Origin: Bacillus infantis NRRL B-14911
Lineage (GTDB): Bacteria > Bacillota > Bacilli > Bacillales > Cytobacillaceae
Length of the DNA stretch: 64,000 nucleotides
NCBI RefSeq assembly: GCF_000473245.1
Contig: NC_022524.1
Span: 1,326,501-1,390,500, forward strand
Reading direction: 5' to 3'
Shown here: positions 24,788 through 34,632 of the stretch, piece by piece
Numbering within the stretch: the stretch's first letter is position 1
Layout: every line of letters starts with the position of its first letter
Translations under genes and position numbers: made by a program
The notes under the pieces: model-generated
Databases searched by the model: none
Told to the model about the DNA's origin: nothing
The model's input: the letters and a program-made list of their open reading frames with translations, nothing else

Positions 24788-26020
24788 ATGCAAGCATTGT
24801 CACAAGAAAGTGCTGTGAGGGAGATTTCCGATGGCAGCATTATCAGCCCAAAGGGGTATAAATCTGCAGGTGTACACGCAGGGCTAAGGTACAGTAAAAA
24901 GGATGTTGGTGCCATTATCAGCACAGTCCCGGCAAACAGTGCGGCTGTTTATACAACAAGCCTTTTCCAGGCAGCCCCTTTGAAGGTAACCCAGGAAAGC
25001 CTGGCCGCCGGAGGAGTGCTGCAGGCGGTGATCGTGAACAGTGCCTGTGCAAATGCCTGTACAGGGCAGCAGGGATATAAGGATGCGCTTGAGATGAGGA
25101 AGCTGGCAGCCGGGAAATTCGGCCTTGAGGAATGTTCGGTAGCGGTTGCTTCCACTGGTGTGATAGGCGAGTATTTGCAAATGGAGAAAATCCATGCGGG
25201 AATAGCGGCGCTTGAGCCAAAAAATGGAGCAGAAAGTGCAGAAGACTTCCAGACTGCCATATTAACGACCGATACAGTCATGAAAAGCTGTGCTTATGAA
25301 GCAGACATTGACGGTGTTCCGATCCGGATGGGCGGAGCAGCCAAAGGCTCAGGCATGATTCATCCTAATATGGCTACAATGCTTGGTTTTGTTACAACCG
25401 ATGCCTGCATCTCTCAATCAGTCCTGCAGAAAGCATTAAAGGAAGTCACAAACAGTACCTTCAACCAGATTACGGTTGATGGTGATACCTCTACAAATGA
25501 TATGGTCCTGGTTATGGCCAACGGACTTGCCGGGAATCAGCCTCTGTCTCCGGAGCACCCTGAATGGGATGTATTCCTTGGCCTCCTCGGGTCCTGCTGT
25601 GAGAATCTTGCAAAGCAGATCGCAAAGGACGGTGAAGGGGCGACGAAGCTGATTGAGGCAGAAGTTGCCGGTGCTGTTTCCGATCAGGAGGGGGCCGCAG
25701 CAGCAAAGCAGATCGTAGGATCTAATCTTGTTAAGACTGCTGTATATGGAGCAGATGCAAACTGGGGCAGAATCATCGGCGCCCTCGGACAGAGCAATAT
25801 CAGCCTGGATCCTGAAAATGTGGATATCTGGATTGGTCCGATATGCATGCTGAAAAACAGTGAACCGCAAGCATTTTCGGAAGAAGAGGCAAATGCCTAT
25901 CTCCAGAAGGAAAATATAAAGATTTCGGTAGACCTGCATAATGGAAAAGGCCGGGGAAAAGCATGGGGCTGTGATTTATCCTATGACTACGTCAAAATCA
26001 ATGCGAGCTATCGCACTTAA
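24788..26020 (+). CDS. argJ: Bifunctional ornithine acetyltransferase / N-acetylglutamate synthase
   Basis: A 410-residue ArgJ that recycles acetyl groups in arginine synthesis. The autocleavage site lies in GMIHPNMATMLGFV near residue 195; the nucleophile is the Thr after Ala in ATML. NSACANACTG near residue 95 and GADANWGRIIGALG near 320 are further conserved. TTAGGAGG precedes ATG 24788. The 106-base gap after argC has no clear terminator. Confidence 0.97.
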   Translation: MQALSQESAVREISDGSIISPKGYKSAGVHAGLRYSKKDVGAIISTVPANSAAVYTTSLFQAAPLKVTQESLAAGGVLQAVIVNSACANACTGQQGYKDALEMRKLAAGKFGLEECSVAVASTGVIGEYLQMEKIHAGIAALEPKNGAESAEDFQTAILTTDTVMKSCAYEADIDGVPIRMGGAAKGSGMIHPNMATMLGFVTTDACISQSVLQKALKEVTNSTFNQITVDGDTSTNDMVLVMANGLAGNQPLSPEHPEWDVFLGLLGSCCENLAKQIAKDGEGATKLIEAEVAGAVSDQEGAAAAKQIVGSNLVKTAVYGADANWGRIIGALGQSNISLDPENVDIWIGPICMLKNSEPQAFSEEEANAYLQKENIKISVDLHNGKGRGKAWGCDLSYDYVKINASYRT

Positions 26021-26030
26021 GGGGGCACGG

Positions 26031-26801
26031 ATGAGTCTAATTGTCATTAAATGCGGAGGCAGTATCTTAGAAAAGCTGACAAGCGATTTTTTTGACAGCC
26101 TTAAGAAACTGAATATCCAGGGTTATCAGATGATCTTTGTTCATGGAGGCGGTCCTGAGATCAATGATATGCTGAGGCTTAAAGGAATAGAGTCCCAATT
26201 TGTACAGGGGCTGAGAAAAACGGATGAAAGAACCCTTGAAACAGCTGAAATGGTCCTTGCCGGCCAATCCAACAGGAAATTGGCCGATCTGCTTCAGCAG
26301 AATGGGTTCAATGCTCTTGGAATGAATGGTCCGGACGGTATCTTCCAAGCAGAATATGTTGATAAGGAAAACCTGGGCTTTGTCGGCAGGATTGATCATG
26401 TTTCGGCTGAAGTGCTGCAGCTTCTCCTGCAAAACGGGTATCTTCCAGTTCTCACACCATTAGCTAAAACAAAGGAAGGCCAGAAGCTCAATGTCAATGC
26501 AGATTACGCAGCGGCTGCCGTGGCCCTGGCCCTGAATGCAGAGCAATGCCTGTTTGTGACTGATGTAGAAGGCATCAAGGCAGAAGGGGCTTTAATAGAT
26601 AGGCTGGATGATGAAAAGGCTTCAGCATATATACAGGATGGAACCATCTCAGGCGGGATGATCCCGAAGGTGGAATCGGCCCTGGCTGCTATCCGGCAGG
26701 GAGTGAAAAGCGTCCGGATCATTTCAGGAGTAAAGCCGTTTTATACAGGCGGTGCATGGGGCGGAACACAAATTAATTGCAAAGAGAGGACAATGGCATG
26801 A
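26031..26801 (+). CDS. argB: Acetylglutamate kinase
   Basis: A 256-residue kinase with IVIKCGGSILEKL at the start, FVHGGGPEINDML near residue 40, LNVNADYAAAAVALAL near 160 and DGTISGGMIPKVESAL near 203. It catalyses step two of arginine synthesis and is the usual feedback target in many organisms. I chose ATG 26031 after an AAGGGGG site; earlier in-frame codons lie within argJ. Its stop overlaps the argD start (ATGA). Confidence 0.96.
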   Translation: MSLIVIKCGGSILEKLTSDFFDSLKKLNIQGYQMIFVHGGGPEINDMLRLKGIESQFVQGLRKTDERTLETAEMVLAGQSNRKLADLLQQNGFNALGMNGPDGIFQAEYVDKENLGFVGRIDHVSAEVLQLLLQNGYLPVLTPLAKTKEGQKLNVNADYAAAAVALALNAEQCLFVTDVEGIKAEGALIDRLDDEKASAYIQDGTISGGMIPKVESALAAIRQGVKSVRIISGVKPFYTGGAWGGTQINCKERTMA

Positions 26802-27955
26802 GCAATCTTTTTCCTGTATACCAGCGCTGGGATATCGAACCAGCAGAAGCAAGCGGATGCACCATCATCGACAAGGCCGGAAAAGAATATCTCGATTTCA
26901 CGTCAGGTATCGGCGTCTGCAATCTTGGGCATCGTCCAGTGGCGGTAGAAGCAGCTGTCAAGGAACAGCTGGGAAACTTCTGGCATGTTTCCAATCTTTT
27001 TGAACAATCAGGCCAGGAGAAAGCAGCCTCACTTTTATGTGAATATGCCGGGATGGACAGGGCGTATTTTGCCAACAGCGGGGCCGAGGCAAATGAAGCG
27101 GCCATCAAACTGGCCCGGAAGGCAACCGGGAAAACGAAAATCATTACCTTTCTCAACTCCTTCCATGGCAGGACATTTGCGGCCATGTCAGCTACTGGCC
27201 AGGAGAAGATCAAACACGGCTATGGGCCGATGCTTGAAACATTTGTGTATGTTCCTTTCAATGATATAGATGCAGTGAAAAAGTCAGCAGATGAAGAAAC
27301 AGCGGCAGTCATGCTTGAAATGGTGCAGGGAGAGGGCGGCATCCATATTGCAGATAAAGCGTTTGTAAGGGAGCTTGCTGCATTTTGCAAAGAAAAGGGC
27401 ATCCTCCTGATCATCGATGAGATCCAGACAGGGATTGGCAGGACGGCTAAGCCATTTGCGTATATGCACTTTGATATTCAGCCGGATATGATAACATCGG
27501 CAAAAGGGCTGGGCAGCGGATTGCCGATAGGCGCCATGCTTGGAAAAGAACATCTGGCAGAGTCATTTGGCCCGGGGAGCCACGGATCTACTTTCGGCGG
27601 GAACCCGATAGCGATAGCTGCAGCTTCCGCGACTCTGGAGGCCGTCATGGATGAAGGATTCAAGTCAAGCCTCAAAGAACTGAGCGGCAGCTTCAAGAAT
27701 GTTTTGCAGGAGACGCTCTCAGATATTCCGGGAGTGAAGGATATCCGCATCCTCGGAATGATGGCAGGGATCGAACTCTTGGTTGAAGCTCAGCCTGTTC
27801 TTCAGATGCTGAGAGAAAAAGGTCTGATCGCCCTACCGGCTGGAACACATGTCATCAGGCTTCTTCCTCCTTTAACATGCACATTGGAACAGATAGAGCA
27901 AGCTGCAGGCATTATTGCAGATACACTGCGGACTACTGCATCAGTCCATTCATAA
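26798..27955 (+). CDS. argD: Acetylornithine aminotransferase
   Basis: A 385-residue PLP-dependent class-III aminotransferase. It has FTSGIGVCNLGH near residue 35, FANSGAEANEAAIKLAR near 92, FHGRTFAAMSATGQ near 125, LLIIDEIQTGIGRTA near 205 and the PLP-Lys in TSAKGLGSGLPIGAML near 233. The ATG overlaps the argB stop, with AGAGAGGA just upstream. It makes acetylornithine for ArgJ. Confidence 0.96.
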   Translation: MSNLFPVYQRWDIEPAEASGCTIIDKAGKEYLDFTSGIGVCNLGHRPVAVEAAVKEQLGNFWHVSNLFEQSGQEKAASLLCEYAGMDRAYFANSGAEANEAAIKLARKATGKTKIITFLNSFHGRTFAAMSATGQEKIKHGYGPMLETFVYVPFNDIDAVKKSADEETAAVMLEMVQGEGGIHIADKAFVRELAAFCKEKGILLIIDEIQTGIGRTAKPFAYMHFDIQPDMITSAKGLGSGLPIGAMLGKEHLAESFGPGSHGSTFGGNPIAIAAASATLEAVMDEGFKSSLKELSGSFKNVLQETLSDIPGVKDIRILGMMAGIELLVEAQPVLQMLREKGLIALPAGTHVIRLLPPLTCTLEQIEQAAGIIADTLRTTASVHS

Positions 27956-28007
27956 GAGAAGCAAGAAATATATCATACAGCTGAAAAAGCTGTTTTATTT
28001 TGAAGGT

Positions 28008-28025
28008 TATGTATAAAAATTAATA
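28008..28025. promoter_or_regulatory. ARG box upstream of carA
   Basis: TATGTATAAAAATTAATA matches the ARG box at all but one key position. It lies about 40 bases upstream of carA, after a weak hairpin (27977-27993) with a T-rich tail. An internal regulated promoter for the carAB-argF part is therefore likely, but I see no convincing promoter hexamers. Confidence 0.55.
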
Positions 28026-28063
28026 AAAAATAATATTTATGCGTTAGCAGAGGTGTTTGCACA

Positions 28064-29143
28064 ATGAAGGGCTACTTACATTTAAACAGCGGAGAAACAT
28101 ATGAAGGTGAGTGGATTTCTGAGTCCCCGCCGGAGCATACAGAGGGGGAAATTGTCTTTTTCACCGGCATGACCGGCTATCAGGAGGTTTTGACGGACCC
28201 GTCCTACAAAGACCAGATTATTGTGTTCACCTATCCGCAAATAGGAAACTACGGAGTAAATGAAACAGATTTTGAGAGCAGAAAGCCGCATGCTGCAGGG
28301 GTCATTATCTATGGAACCCCGGAAGGTGCGCATCATTACCAGTCTAAATACAGCCTTAAAGCGTATTTGAAGAAATGGGGAATACCGCTCCTGGGACATA
28401 TCGATACAAGAGCAGTCGTAAAAAAAATCAGAAATGCAGGCACAATGCCGGCTGTTATGTCGCTTCAAAAAGAAAAAACCTGCTGTTCACATGAAAAAAG
28501 CTCCTTAAAAGTAAGAGCTGTCTCGCAAACCGTGCATACTCCTGCCGGTGCCGGAAGCATCCATATCGTCCTGATCGATTATGGAAATAAGAAATCGATT
28601 GCTGAATCACTGCTTAAACGCGGATGCCGCATCACAACCGTGCCTTTTAACACCAGCTTTGAGGAAATCAATGGTCTGCAGCCGGATGCAATCCTGCTTT
28701 CAAATGGACCTGGTGATCCAAAGCAGCTGAAAGATATGCTGCCTGAAATCAAGAAGCTGATATTCAGCTTTCCAGTCCTGGGAATCTGCCTGGGCCATCA
28801 GCTTGCAGCTTTGGCACTTGGTGCAGACACTAAGAAGCTGGCATTTGGCCATCGGGGGGCCAACCATCCAATAGCGGATTCCCGCACAGGAAGAGTCATG
28901 ATGTCATCCCAGAACCATAGTTATGTTGTGGATGAGAAAAGCCTGAAGGGAACCGGCTTGAAGACAAGATTTCATAATCTCCATGACCGGTCAGTTGAAG
29001 GTCTTGTTCATCAATCACTTCCGCTCAGTACAGTCCAATTCCATCCGGAAGCCCATCCCGGGCCGCAGGATGCAGAATATATATTTGATGAGTTTATTGA
29101 AATAATCAATGCAGCACATGGGAGAGTTACAGCTTATGCCTAA
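28064..29143 (+). CDS. carA: Carbamoyl-phosphate synthase small subunit (arginine-type)
   Basis: A 359-residue glutamine amidotransferase subunit. The N-terminal half is CarA-specific (FFTGMTGYQEVLTDPSY near residue 32). The class-I domain has LSNGPGDPKQL near 213, the catalytic Cys in LGICLGHQLAAL near 242 and His in VQFHPEAHPG near 325. It supplies ammonia to CarB. Its place in the arg operon marks it as the arginine-regulated copy; a pyrimidine copy would be elsewhere. The last codons overlap carB. Confidence 0.96.
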   Translation: MKGYLHLNSGETYEGEWISESPPEHTEGEIVFFTGMTGYQEVLTDPSYKDQIIVFTYPQIGNYGVNETDFESRKPHAAGVIIYGTPEGAHHYQSKYSLKAYLKKWGIPLLGHIDTRAVVKKIRNAGTMPAVMSLQKEKTCCSHEKSSLKVRAVSQTVHTPAGAGSIHIVLIDYGNKKSIAESLLKRGCRITTVPFNTSFEEINGLQPDAILLSNGPGDPKQLKDMLPEIKKLIFSFPVLGICLGHQLAALALGADTKKLAFGHRGANHPIADSRTGRVMMSSQNHSYVVDEKSLKGTGLKTRFHNLHDRSVEGLVHQSLPLSTVQFHPEAHPGPQDAEYIFDEFIEIINAAHGRVTAYA

Positions 29144-32100
29144 AGACCAGACGATCACTTCAATACTAGTAATAGGATCTGGCCCGATTGTCATCGGCCA
29201 GGCCGCAGAGTTTGACTATGCAGGGACACAGGCCTGCATGGCACTGAAAGAGGAAGGCTATAAAGTCATACTCGTCAATAATAACCCTGCGACAATCATG
29301 ACAGACCACAGTTATGCGGACACGATTTATTTTGAGCCGCTCACCGTTGATTCACTTGAAAAAATTATCATGAAAGAACGCCCGGATGGCCTGCTGGCTT
29401 CGCTGGGGGGCCAGACAGGCCTGAATCTGGCAATGGCACTGAGCGAAACAGGAGTGCTGGAAAAATATAAAGTCAAAATGCTCGGCAGCCCGATTGCCAG
29501 CATAAAAAAGGGCGAGGACAGGGAGGAATTCCGTCAGCTGATGAAAGAACTGGATGAACCTGTACCGGACAGTGAAATTGTCAGGGAAGCAAAGGAAGCA
29601 AAGCGGTTTGCCGAAGCTTCTGGCTTCCCGATTATTGTCCGCCCTGCCTATACGCTCGGCGGCTCAGGCGGCGGGATCGCACATTCGATGGAAGAATTCA
29701 TGCTTCTCGTCGAGGGAGGGCTCCTCGAAAGCCCGATTTCCCAATGCCTTGTGGAAAAAAGCATTGCAGGCTATAAAGAGATTGAGTATGAAGTGATGCG
29801 CGACAAAGATAATACATGCATCACCATCTGCAATATGGAAAACATCGACCCAGTAGGCGTCCATACCGGGGATTCGATTGTTATCGCACCTTCCCAGACG
29901 CTGACTGATGAAGAATATCAGATGCTGCGCTCTGCGTCTATCAAGATCATCTCCGCACTCGGAATCATCGGAGGATGCAATATTCAATTTGCCCTGGATC
30001 CCGAAAGCAAGAAATATTATTTGATAGAAGTGAACCCGAGGGTCAGCAGATCGTCTGCGCTTGCTTCAAAAGCGACAGGATACCCAATTGCAAGGATGGC
30101 TGCCAAACTGGCTGTCGGGTACAGCCTGTCCGAGCTGCTCAACCCGGTTACTGGCGATACGTATGCAAGCTTTGAACCAGCCCTTGATTATGTGGTCGTA
30201 AAATTCCCGAGATGGCCATTCGATAAGTTCTCAGAAGCGGACCGCAGGCTTGGCACTCAAATGAAGGCAACGGGGGAAGTGATGGGGATTGACCGCAATA
30301 TCGAAAGGGCGCTGCTAAAAGCAGTACAGTCGCTTGAAGGCGGCAATCTGGATTTGAAAAACTACGGGCTGGGCGGCTTGACAGATGATAGCCTCATCAC
30401 CAGAATGAAGGGCCAGACTGATGAAAGGTTCTTTATCGTAATGGAGCTCCTGCGCAGAGGGCATCATATCCATTCCATCCATGCGCTTACAAAAATCGAT
30501 CTCTTTTATCTTCAATGCTTTGCCGGCCTTGCCAGCCTTGAAAAGGAAATTGCATCCTGTTCTCTTGAAACGGTTTGTAAAGAACAGATGCAGGTGTTCA
30601 AGGAGAAAGGATTCAGCGATGAGTATCTTGCATCCATATGGAAGGAAGATGCTCTGTCAGTCAGGAAGAAGAGAAAGCAATTGGGAATACTGCCTTCATA
30701 CAAAATGGTGGATACCTGTGCAGCTGAATTTGAAGCACAGTCCAATTATTATTATTCAAGCTATTATGGGGAAAACGAGCAGCTGCCAAGCGAAAACAAG
30801 AAGGTGCTGATCATCGGAAGCGGACCTATCCGCATCGGGCAGGGAATCGAGTTCGATTATTGCTCTGTACACGGGGTATTTGCCCTGAAGGCAGAAGGCA
30901 TTGAAACAGTGATGATCAATAATAACCCTGAAACGGTCAGTACAGACTTTGCAACAGCCGACCGCCTTTATTTTGAACCGCTGACACCGGAGGCAGTCCT
31001 TAATGTTGCCGATTCAGAAGGCATTAAAGATGTCATCGTCCAGCTGGGGGGACAGACTGCGCTTAACCTGGCCGATAAGCTGGAAAAGGCAGGGCTCAAC
31101 CTGCTTGGGACGCGTTCGGCAGTCATTGATGACCTCGAAGACCGCGACCTGTTCTACCGCCTCCTCGATAGGCTGGAGATTCCGAGGATCAAGGGAGAGA
31201 CTGCTGCAGGGGACACAGAGCTGAGAGAAGCAGCAGAAAGAATCGGCTACCCAGTCCTGATCAGGCCTTCTTTTGTCATCGGCGGAAAAGGAATGCACAT
31301 AATCAGGAGCAGCAGCGAGCTGTCGAGCTTCTTGGAAAAGCAGGAAATCACCTACCCTGTGCTTTGTGATCAATTTTTGCATGCTGCTGAAGCAGAGCTG
31401 GATCTTGCAGCTGATGGAGACAACATCCTTGTCCCGGTCATCATGGAACATATCGAAAAAACAGGGGTCCATTCCGGGGACAGCCTCTCCGTACTGCCGG
31501 CACAGTCCGTTTCCGGGACAGCTAAGAAAAAAATGTTCGAGTATGGGAAAAAAATTGTTAAGGATCTGGCCTATAAAGGTTTGATGAACATCCAGTATAT
31601 TGTTGACGGAGAGGAAGTATACCTGCTTGAAGTAAACCCGAGGGCTAGCAGGACTGTGCCGGTTGTCAGCAAGGTGGCAAATGTCCCTCTTGTACAAATT
31701 GCGACAAAAATATTGCTTGGGAAATATAAACTGCCCGAATCAGAAGGGCCGGTGTACGATAATCTGCCGTTTGTCTGTGTGAAATATCCGGTATTTTCAA
31801 ATTATGCCCTTAAAGGGCTTGATCCAAAAACATCACCGGAAATGAGGTCGACAGGAGAAGGAATTGCTTTGGCCACTTCATTGAATGAAGCTGTGAAAAA
31901 AGCATTTCATAAAGAAATAAAGCCTGCAGCAGCAGCTGTCATCATGACGGGAAGAGGCGAAACAGATCGTATGGAAGGTCTTGAAGAGACATTGGACCTT
32001 TTAGGAATAACTCTTCAGACGGCAGGTGGAGACCGGGATATGGATGCAAACATCCTTGCTGTCTTCAGCAGGGGAGAAGCACAGGAAGATTTTGTGCTGA

Positions 32101-32249
32101 GAGAATTTGCTGTCAAGAACCGCCTCCCTGTCTTTACACAGCCGGAAACGCTCAATGCCTTCCTGGAATCTCTCCAGGTCAAAGAATGGGAAGTATGCCC
32201 TCTTCAGGAATGGCATAATCAAATCATTAAGGATGTGACACATGTATGA
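29136..32249 (+). CDS. carB: Carbamoyl-phosphate synthase large subunit (arginine-type)
   Basis: A 1037-residue enzyme with two homologous ATP-grasp halves. The N-half has [21 protein letters not shown] near residue 10 and the C-half repeats [20 protein letters not shown] near 556. [17 protein letters not shown] near 300 and [17 protein letters not shown] near 840 are the ATP-site signatures. A C-terminal allosteric MGS-like domain follows. I chose ATG 29136 (MPKDQTITS), which overlaps the carA end by eight bases; an ATG at 29118 would add six residues. The stop overlaps argF. Confidence 0.96.
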   Translation: MPKDQTITSILVIGSGPIVIGQAAEFDYAGTQACMALKEEGYKVILVNNNPATIMTDHSYADTIYFEPLTVDSLEKIIMKERPDGLLASLGGQTGLNLAMALSETGVLEKYKVKMLGSPIASIKKGEDREEFRQLMKELDEPVPDSEIVREAKEAKRFAEASGFPIIVRPAYTLGGSGGGIAHSMEEFMLLVEGGLLESPISQCLVEKSIAGYKEIEYEVMRDKDNTCITICNMENIDPVGVHTGDSIVIAPSQTLTDEEYQMLRSASIKIISALGIIGGCNIQFALDPESKKYYLIEVNPRVSRSSALASKATGYPIARMAAKLAVGYSLSELLNPVTGDTYASFEPALDYVVVKFPRWPFDKFSEADRRLGTQMKATGEVMGIDRNIERALLKAVQSLEGGNLDLKNYGLGGLTDDSLITRMKGQTDERFFIVMELLRRGHHIHSIHALTKIDLFYLQCFAGLASLEKEIASCSLETVCKEQMQVFKEKGFSDEYLASIWKEDALSVRKKRKQLGILPSYKMVDTCAAEFEAQSNYYYSSYYGENEQLPSENKKVLIIGSGPIRIGQGIEFDYCSVHGVFALKAEGIETVMINNNPETVSTDFATADRLYFEPLTPEAVLNVADSEGIKDVIVQLGGQTALNLADKLEKAGLNLLGTRSAVIDDLEDRDLFYRLLDRLEIPRIKGETAAGDTELREAAERIGYPVLIRPSFVIGGKGMHIIRSSSELSSFLEKQEITYPVLCDQFLHAAEAELDLAADGDNILVPVIMEHIEKTGVHSGDSLSVLPAQSVSGTAKKKMFEYGKKIVKDLAYKGLMNIQYIVDGEEVYLLEVNPRASRTVPVVSKVANVPLVQIATKILLGKYKLPESEGPVYDNLPFVCVKYPVFSNYALKGLDPKTSPEMRSTGEGIALATSLNEAVKKAFHKEIKPAAAAVIMTGRGETDRMEGLEETLDLLGITLQTAGGDRDMDANILAVFSRGEAQEDFVLREFAVKNRLPVFTQPETLNAFLESLQVKEWEVCPLQEWHNQIIKDVTHV

Positions 32250-33202
32250 TAACCGCACAAGCAGCTGATAAAAGCCTCGATATCCAGGGGAAGGATTTCT
32301 TGACCCTGGCTGATTTCTCTAAAAATACAATTCTGGGTCTTGTCCAGAAGGCCAGGAAGATGAAGAATGCCTCCCTGCTGGGCAAGGATTCCAAGTCTTT
32401 GAATGGAAAGATATTGGGAATGATTTTTGAAAAGCCATCAACAAGAACGAGGGTGTCTTTTGAGGCTGGTATGATCCAGCTCGGAGGGAGTGCCCTTTAT
32501 CTGAACAGCAATGATCTGCAGATTGGGCGAGGGGAAACCGTTGCAGATACAGCAAAAGTTCTTTCCCAGTATGTTGATGCGATTATGATCAGGACCTTTT
32601 CCCATGGGATGGTTGAGGAGCTTGCACTGCATGCAGATATTCCGGTTATCAACGGGCTGACGGATCTTTACCATCCCTGCCAGGCGCTGGCCGACTTGCT
32701 GACCATCTATGAAGTGAAAGGAAGGCTTGAAGGATTAAAGCTTGTTTATGCAGGTGATGGGAATAATGTAGCCCACTCCCTGATGATTGCAGCAGCCAAG
32801 GTAGGCATGAATCTGACAATTGCAGCACCACCAGGATATGAACCCCAGGAAAAGGTGCTGGCGCTGGCAAAGCAGTTTGGCAAAGAAACCGGCGCGGAAA
32901 TTGAAGTAGTGAATAGTGCCATTGAAGCAGCTGCAGGTGCTGACATCCTTTATACTGATGTTTGGACCAGTATGGGCCAGGAACAGGAAAATGCCGAGCG
33001 TCTTGAGATATTCAAGTCTTACCAGGTAAATGCCCAGCTTGCAGCAGCTGCAAAACAAGATTATACCTTCCTCCATTGTCTCCCGGCGCACAGAGGTGAG
33101 GAAGTTGCTGCAGATATAATCGATGGCAGCCATTCTGCTGTATTCCAGCAGGCGGGGAACCGTCTCCACGCCCAGAAGGCGCTGCTCTCAGAGCTCTTAT
33201 AA
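32246..33202 (+). CDS. argF: Ornithine carbamoyltransferase
   Basis: A 318-residue transferase with the carbamoyl phosphate site [11 protein letters not shown] near residue 57, [13 protein letters not shown] near 138 (HPCQ), DVWTSMGQE near 237 and the ornithine-binding Cys loop [10 protein letters not shown] near 278. It makes citrulline from ornithine and carbamoyl phosphate. The ATG overlaps the carB stop (ATGA). It closes the operon and is followed by a strong terminator. argG and argH are elsewhere. Confidence 0.97.
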   Translation: MITAQAADKSLDIQGKDFLTLADFSKNTILGLVQKARKMKNASLLGKDSKSLNGKILGMIFEKPSTRTRVSFEAGMIQLGGSALYLNSNDLQIGRGETVADTAKVLSQYVDAIMIRTFSHGMVEELALHADIPVINGLTDLYHPCQALADLLTIYEVKGRLEGLKLVYAGDGNNVAHSLMIAAAKVGMNLTIAAPPGYEPQEKVLALAKQFGKETGAEIEVVNSAIEAAAGADILYTDVWTSMGQEQENAERLEIFKSYQVNAQLAAAAKQDYTFLHCLPAHRGEEVAADIIDGSHSAVFQQAGNRLHAQKALLSELL

Positions 33203-33210
33203 ATACTTAA

Positions 33211-33243
33211 AACCCAGAGACCGCGGACTCTGGGTTTTTTTTG
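33211..33243 (+). terminator. Terminator of the arginine operon
   Basis: AACCCAGAG (33211-33219) and CTCTGGGTT (33228-33236) form a 9-bp stem followed by about eight T residues. Confidence 0.9.
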
Positions 33244-33280
33244 TGGCAAAGGTATCATTTTTTAGGGCAGTCAGTTTGAC

Positions 33281-34090
33281 TTATGATAGAAAATAGACGA
33301 TTGGCCCAACAATGAAGCAGTAGATGGCAAAATAAATAAGGTTCCCTTTAGCCATGATATTCATGAACCACTTCAGTGAAAAATAGGATGCCACCAAAGA
33401 AGCGATGAAGGCAATGGCGTAGGGGAGGGCCAGTGATCCTAAGTTTGGGTCGCCGAGCAGGTCCTTAAGGCCAAGGATCATTCCTCCGGCACTGACTGGA
33501 ATATACAGCAAGAAAGAAAATCTAAGCGCAGTTTCCTGCTTCATGCCAAGGCCCATGGAAGCTACGATGGTCGCCCCGGACCGGCTGATGCCGGGAATGA
33601 GTGCAACCGCCTGAGCAAGGCCGACAATGACGGCATCCTTGACCGTGAGCCCTGCATCATTCTTCCTTCCTTTCATATTGCGGATCAGCCACAAAGCAAG
33701 ACCAGTTACTACCAGGGTGATTCCCACGGTTTTAATATTGGCGAGATGCTCATCGATGTAATCCTCAAACAGGATGCCGATTACGCCGGCAGGAATGGTG
33801 CCGATGATCAGATAAATGATAAAGCGAAAATCAGCTTCTGCCCTTTTATCCTTTGTTGTTATGTACACAAGGCCGTTTTTGGCAAGCCTGATGATATCTT
33901 CCCTGTATATAATGAGAACCGCAATCAAAGAAGCAGCGTTAACAAGCAGGGCAAAGCTCATGCCTTCTATTTTTAAATCCATAAAGTGCTCGGCAATTTC
34001 CAAATGTCCGCTGGAGGAGATGGGGATAGGCTCAGTGAATCCCTGGAATAATCCTAAAAGCAGATACTTGACTAAAGTGAAAAAATCCAA
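33281..34090 (-). CDS. uppP: Undecaprenyl-diphosphatase UppP (BacA)
   Basis: A 269-residue polytopic membrane enzyme that regenerates the lipid carrier for cell-wall synthesis and can confer bacitracin resistance. The motifs are [20 protein letters not shown] near residue 12 and [18 protein letters not shown] near 160. The start is probably TTG 34090, eight bases after GGAGG; an upstream TTG at 34105 would place that site inside the gene. It is convergent with argF. Confidence 0.92.
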   Translation of the reverse strand: MDFFTLVKYLLLGLFQGFTEPIPISSSGHLEIAEHFMDLKIEGMSFALLVNAASLIAVLIIYREDIIRLAKNGLVYITTKDKRAEADFRFIIYLIIGTIPAGVIGILFEDYIDEHLANIKTVGITLVVTGLALWLIRNMKGRKNDAGLTVKDAVIVGLAQAVALIPGISRSGATIVASMGLGMKQETALRFSFLLYIPVSAGGMILGLKDLLGDPNLGSLALPYAIAFIASLVASYFSLKWFMNIMAKGNLIYFAIYCFIVGPIVYFLS

Positions 34091-34247
34091 TTGTTTATCC
34101 TCCAATTTTCTTTTTTATCCTTATTCATTTAACTATAACCAGCCGGACGTGTAAAGCGATATCAGGGCGTGGGAATTGTTTCTTCCTTTAACACGGTTGT
34201 GGATGGATATAATAATAATGATTTTGACTATAAGGAGGAGTTGCACG

Positions 34248-34427
34248 ATGGGGCAGAACCGCCAATTCCGTCCGGGCCAGAAGGCTCCCAATAACGGGAT
34301 CTATATCGAAATCGGTGAAACCGGGAGCAATGTCAATAACCCGAAGCAGCTGAAAATGAAAGCGGGAGACACATTTCCGGAAGCTTCCAATCATAACCGG
34401 ATCTGGACATACCAGCGAAAGCCTTAA
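34248..34427 (+). CDS. yjzC: YjzC family small protein
   Basis: A 59-residue hydrophilic protein starting MGQNRQFRPGQKAPNNG, with IEIGETGSNVNNPKQL and ending IWTYQRKP. It matches the YjzC family of bacilli in size, sequence character and position between argF and yjzD. AAGGAGGAG lies seven bases before the ATG. The function is unknown. Confidence 0.88.
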   Translation: MGQNRQFRPGQKAPNNGIYIEIGETGSNVNNPKQLKMKAGDTFPEASNHNRIWTYQRKP

Positions 34428-34431
34428 GAAG

Positions 34432-34460
34432 CGGGGGGATCATTCCCCTCGTTTTTTTTC
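34432..34460 (+). terminator. Terminator of yjzC
   Basis: A G-rich arm (CGGGGGG) pairs with CCCCTCG over ATCATT and is followed by eight T residues. Confidence 0.75.
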
Positions 34461-34566
34461 ATATGTTCCCAAAACTGCCCGGCCGTATGCTTTGCTGGTG
34501 CATAACCTGTAAAAGCTTGTTTTTAACGAGAGTGAAAAGGCAATAGATAAGAGGGCATCTAAATTC

Positions 34567-34594
34567 TTTACATACATGTACAAAAGTCTATAAT
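34567..34594 (+). promoter_or_regulatory. Sigma-A promoter of clpB
   Basis: TTTACA (34567-34572), a 16-base spacer and TATAAT (34589-34594). Confidence 0.7.
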
Positions 34595-34603
34595 ATAAAT
34601 AAA

Positions 34604-34620
34604 GGTCAACAAAGGTCAAA
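34604..34620 (+). promoter_or_regulatory. CtsR operator of clpB
   Basis: GGTCAAC-AAA-GGTCAAA is the tandem heptad repeat bound by CtsR, the heat-shock repressor of clp genes. It lies just after the -10 box and before the ribosome site. Confidence 0.88.
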
Positions 34621-34632
34621 GGAGGTTTTTTA

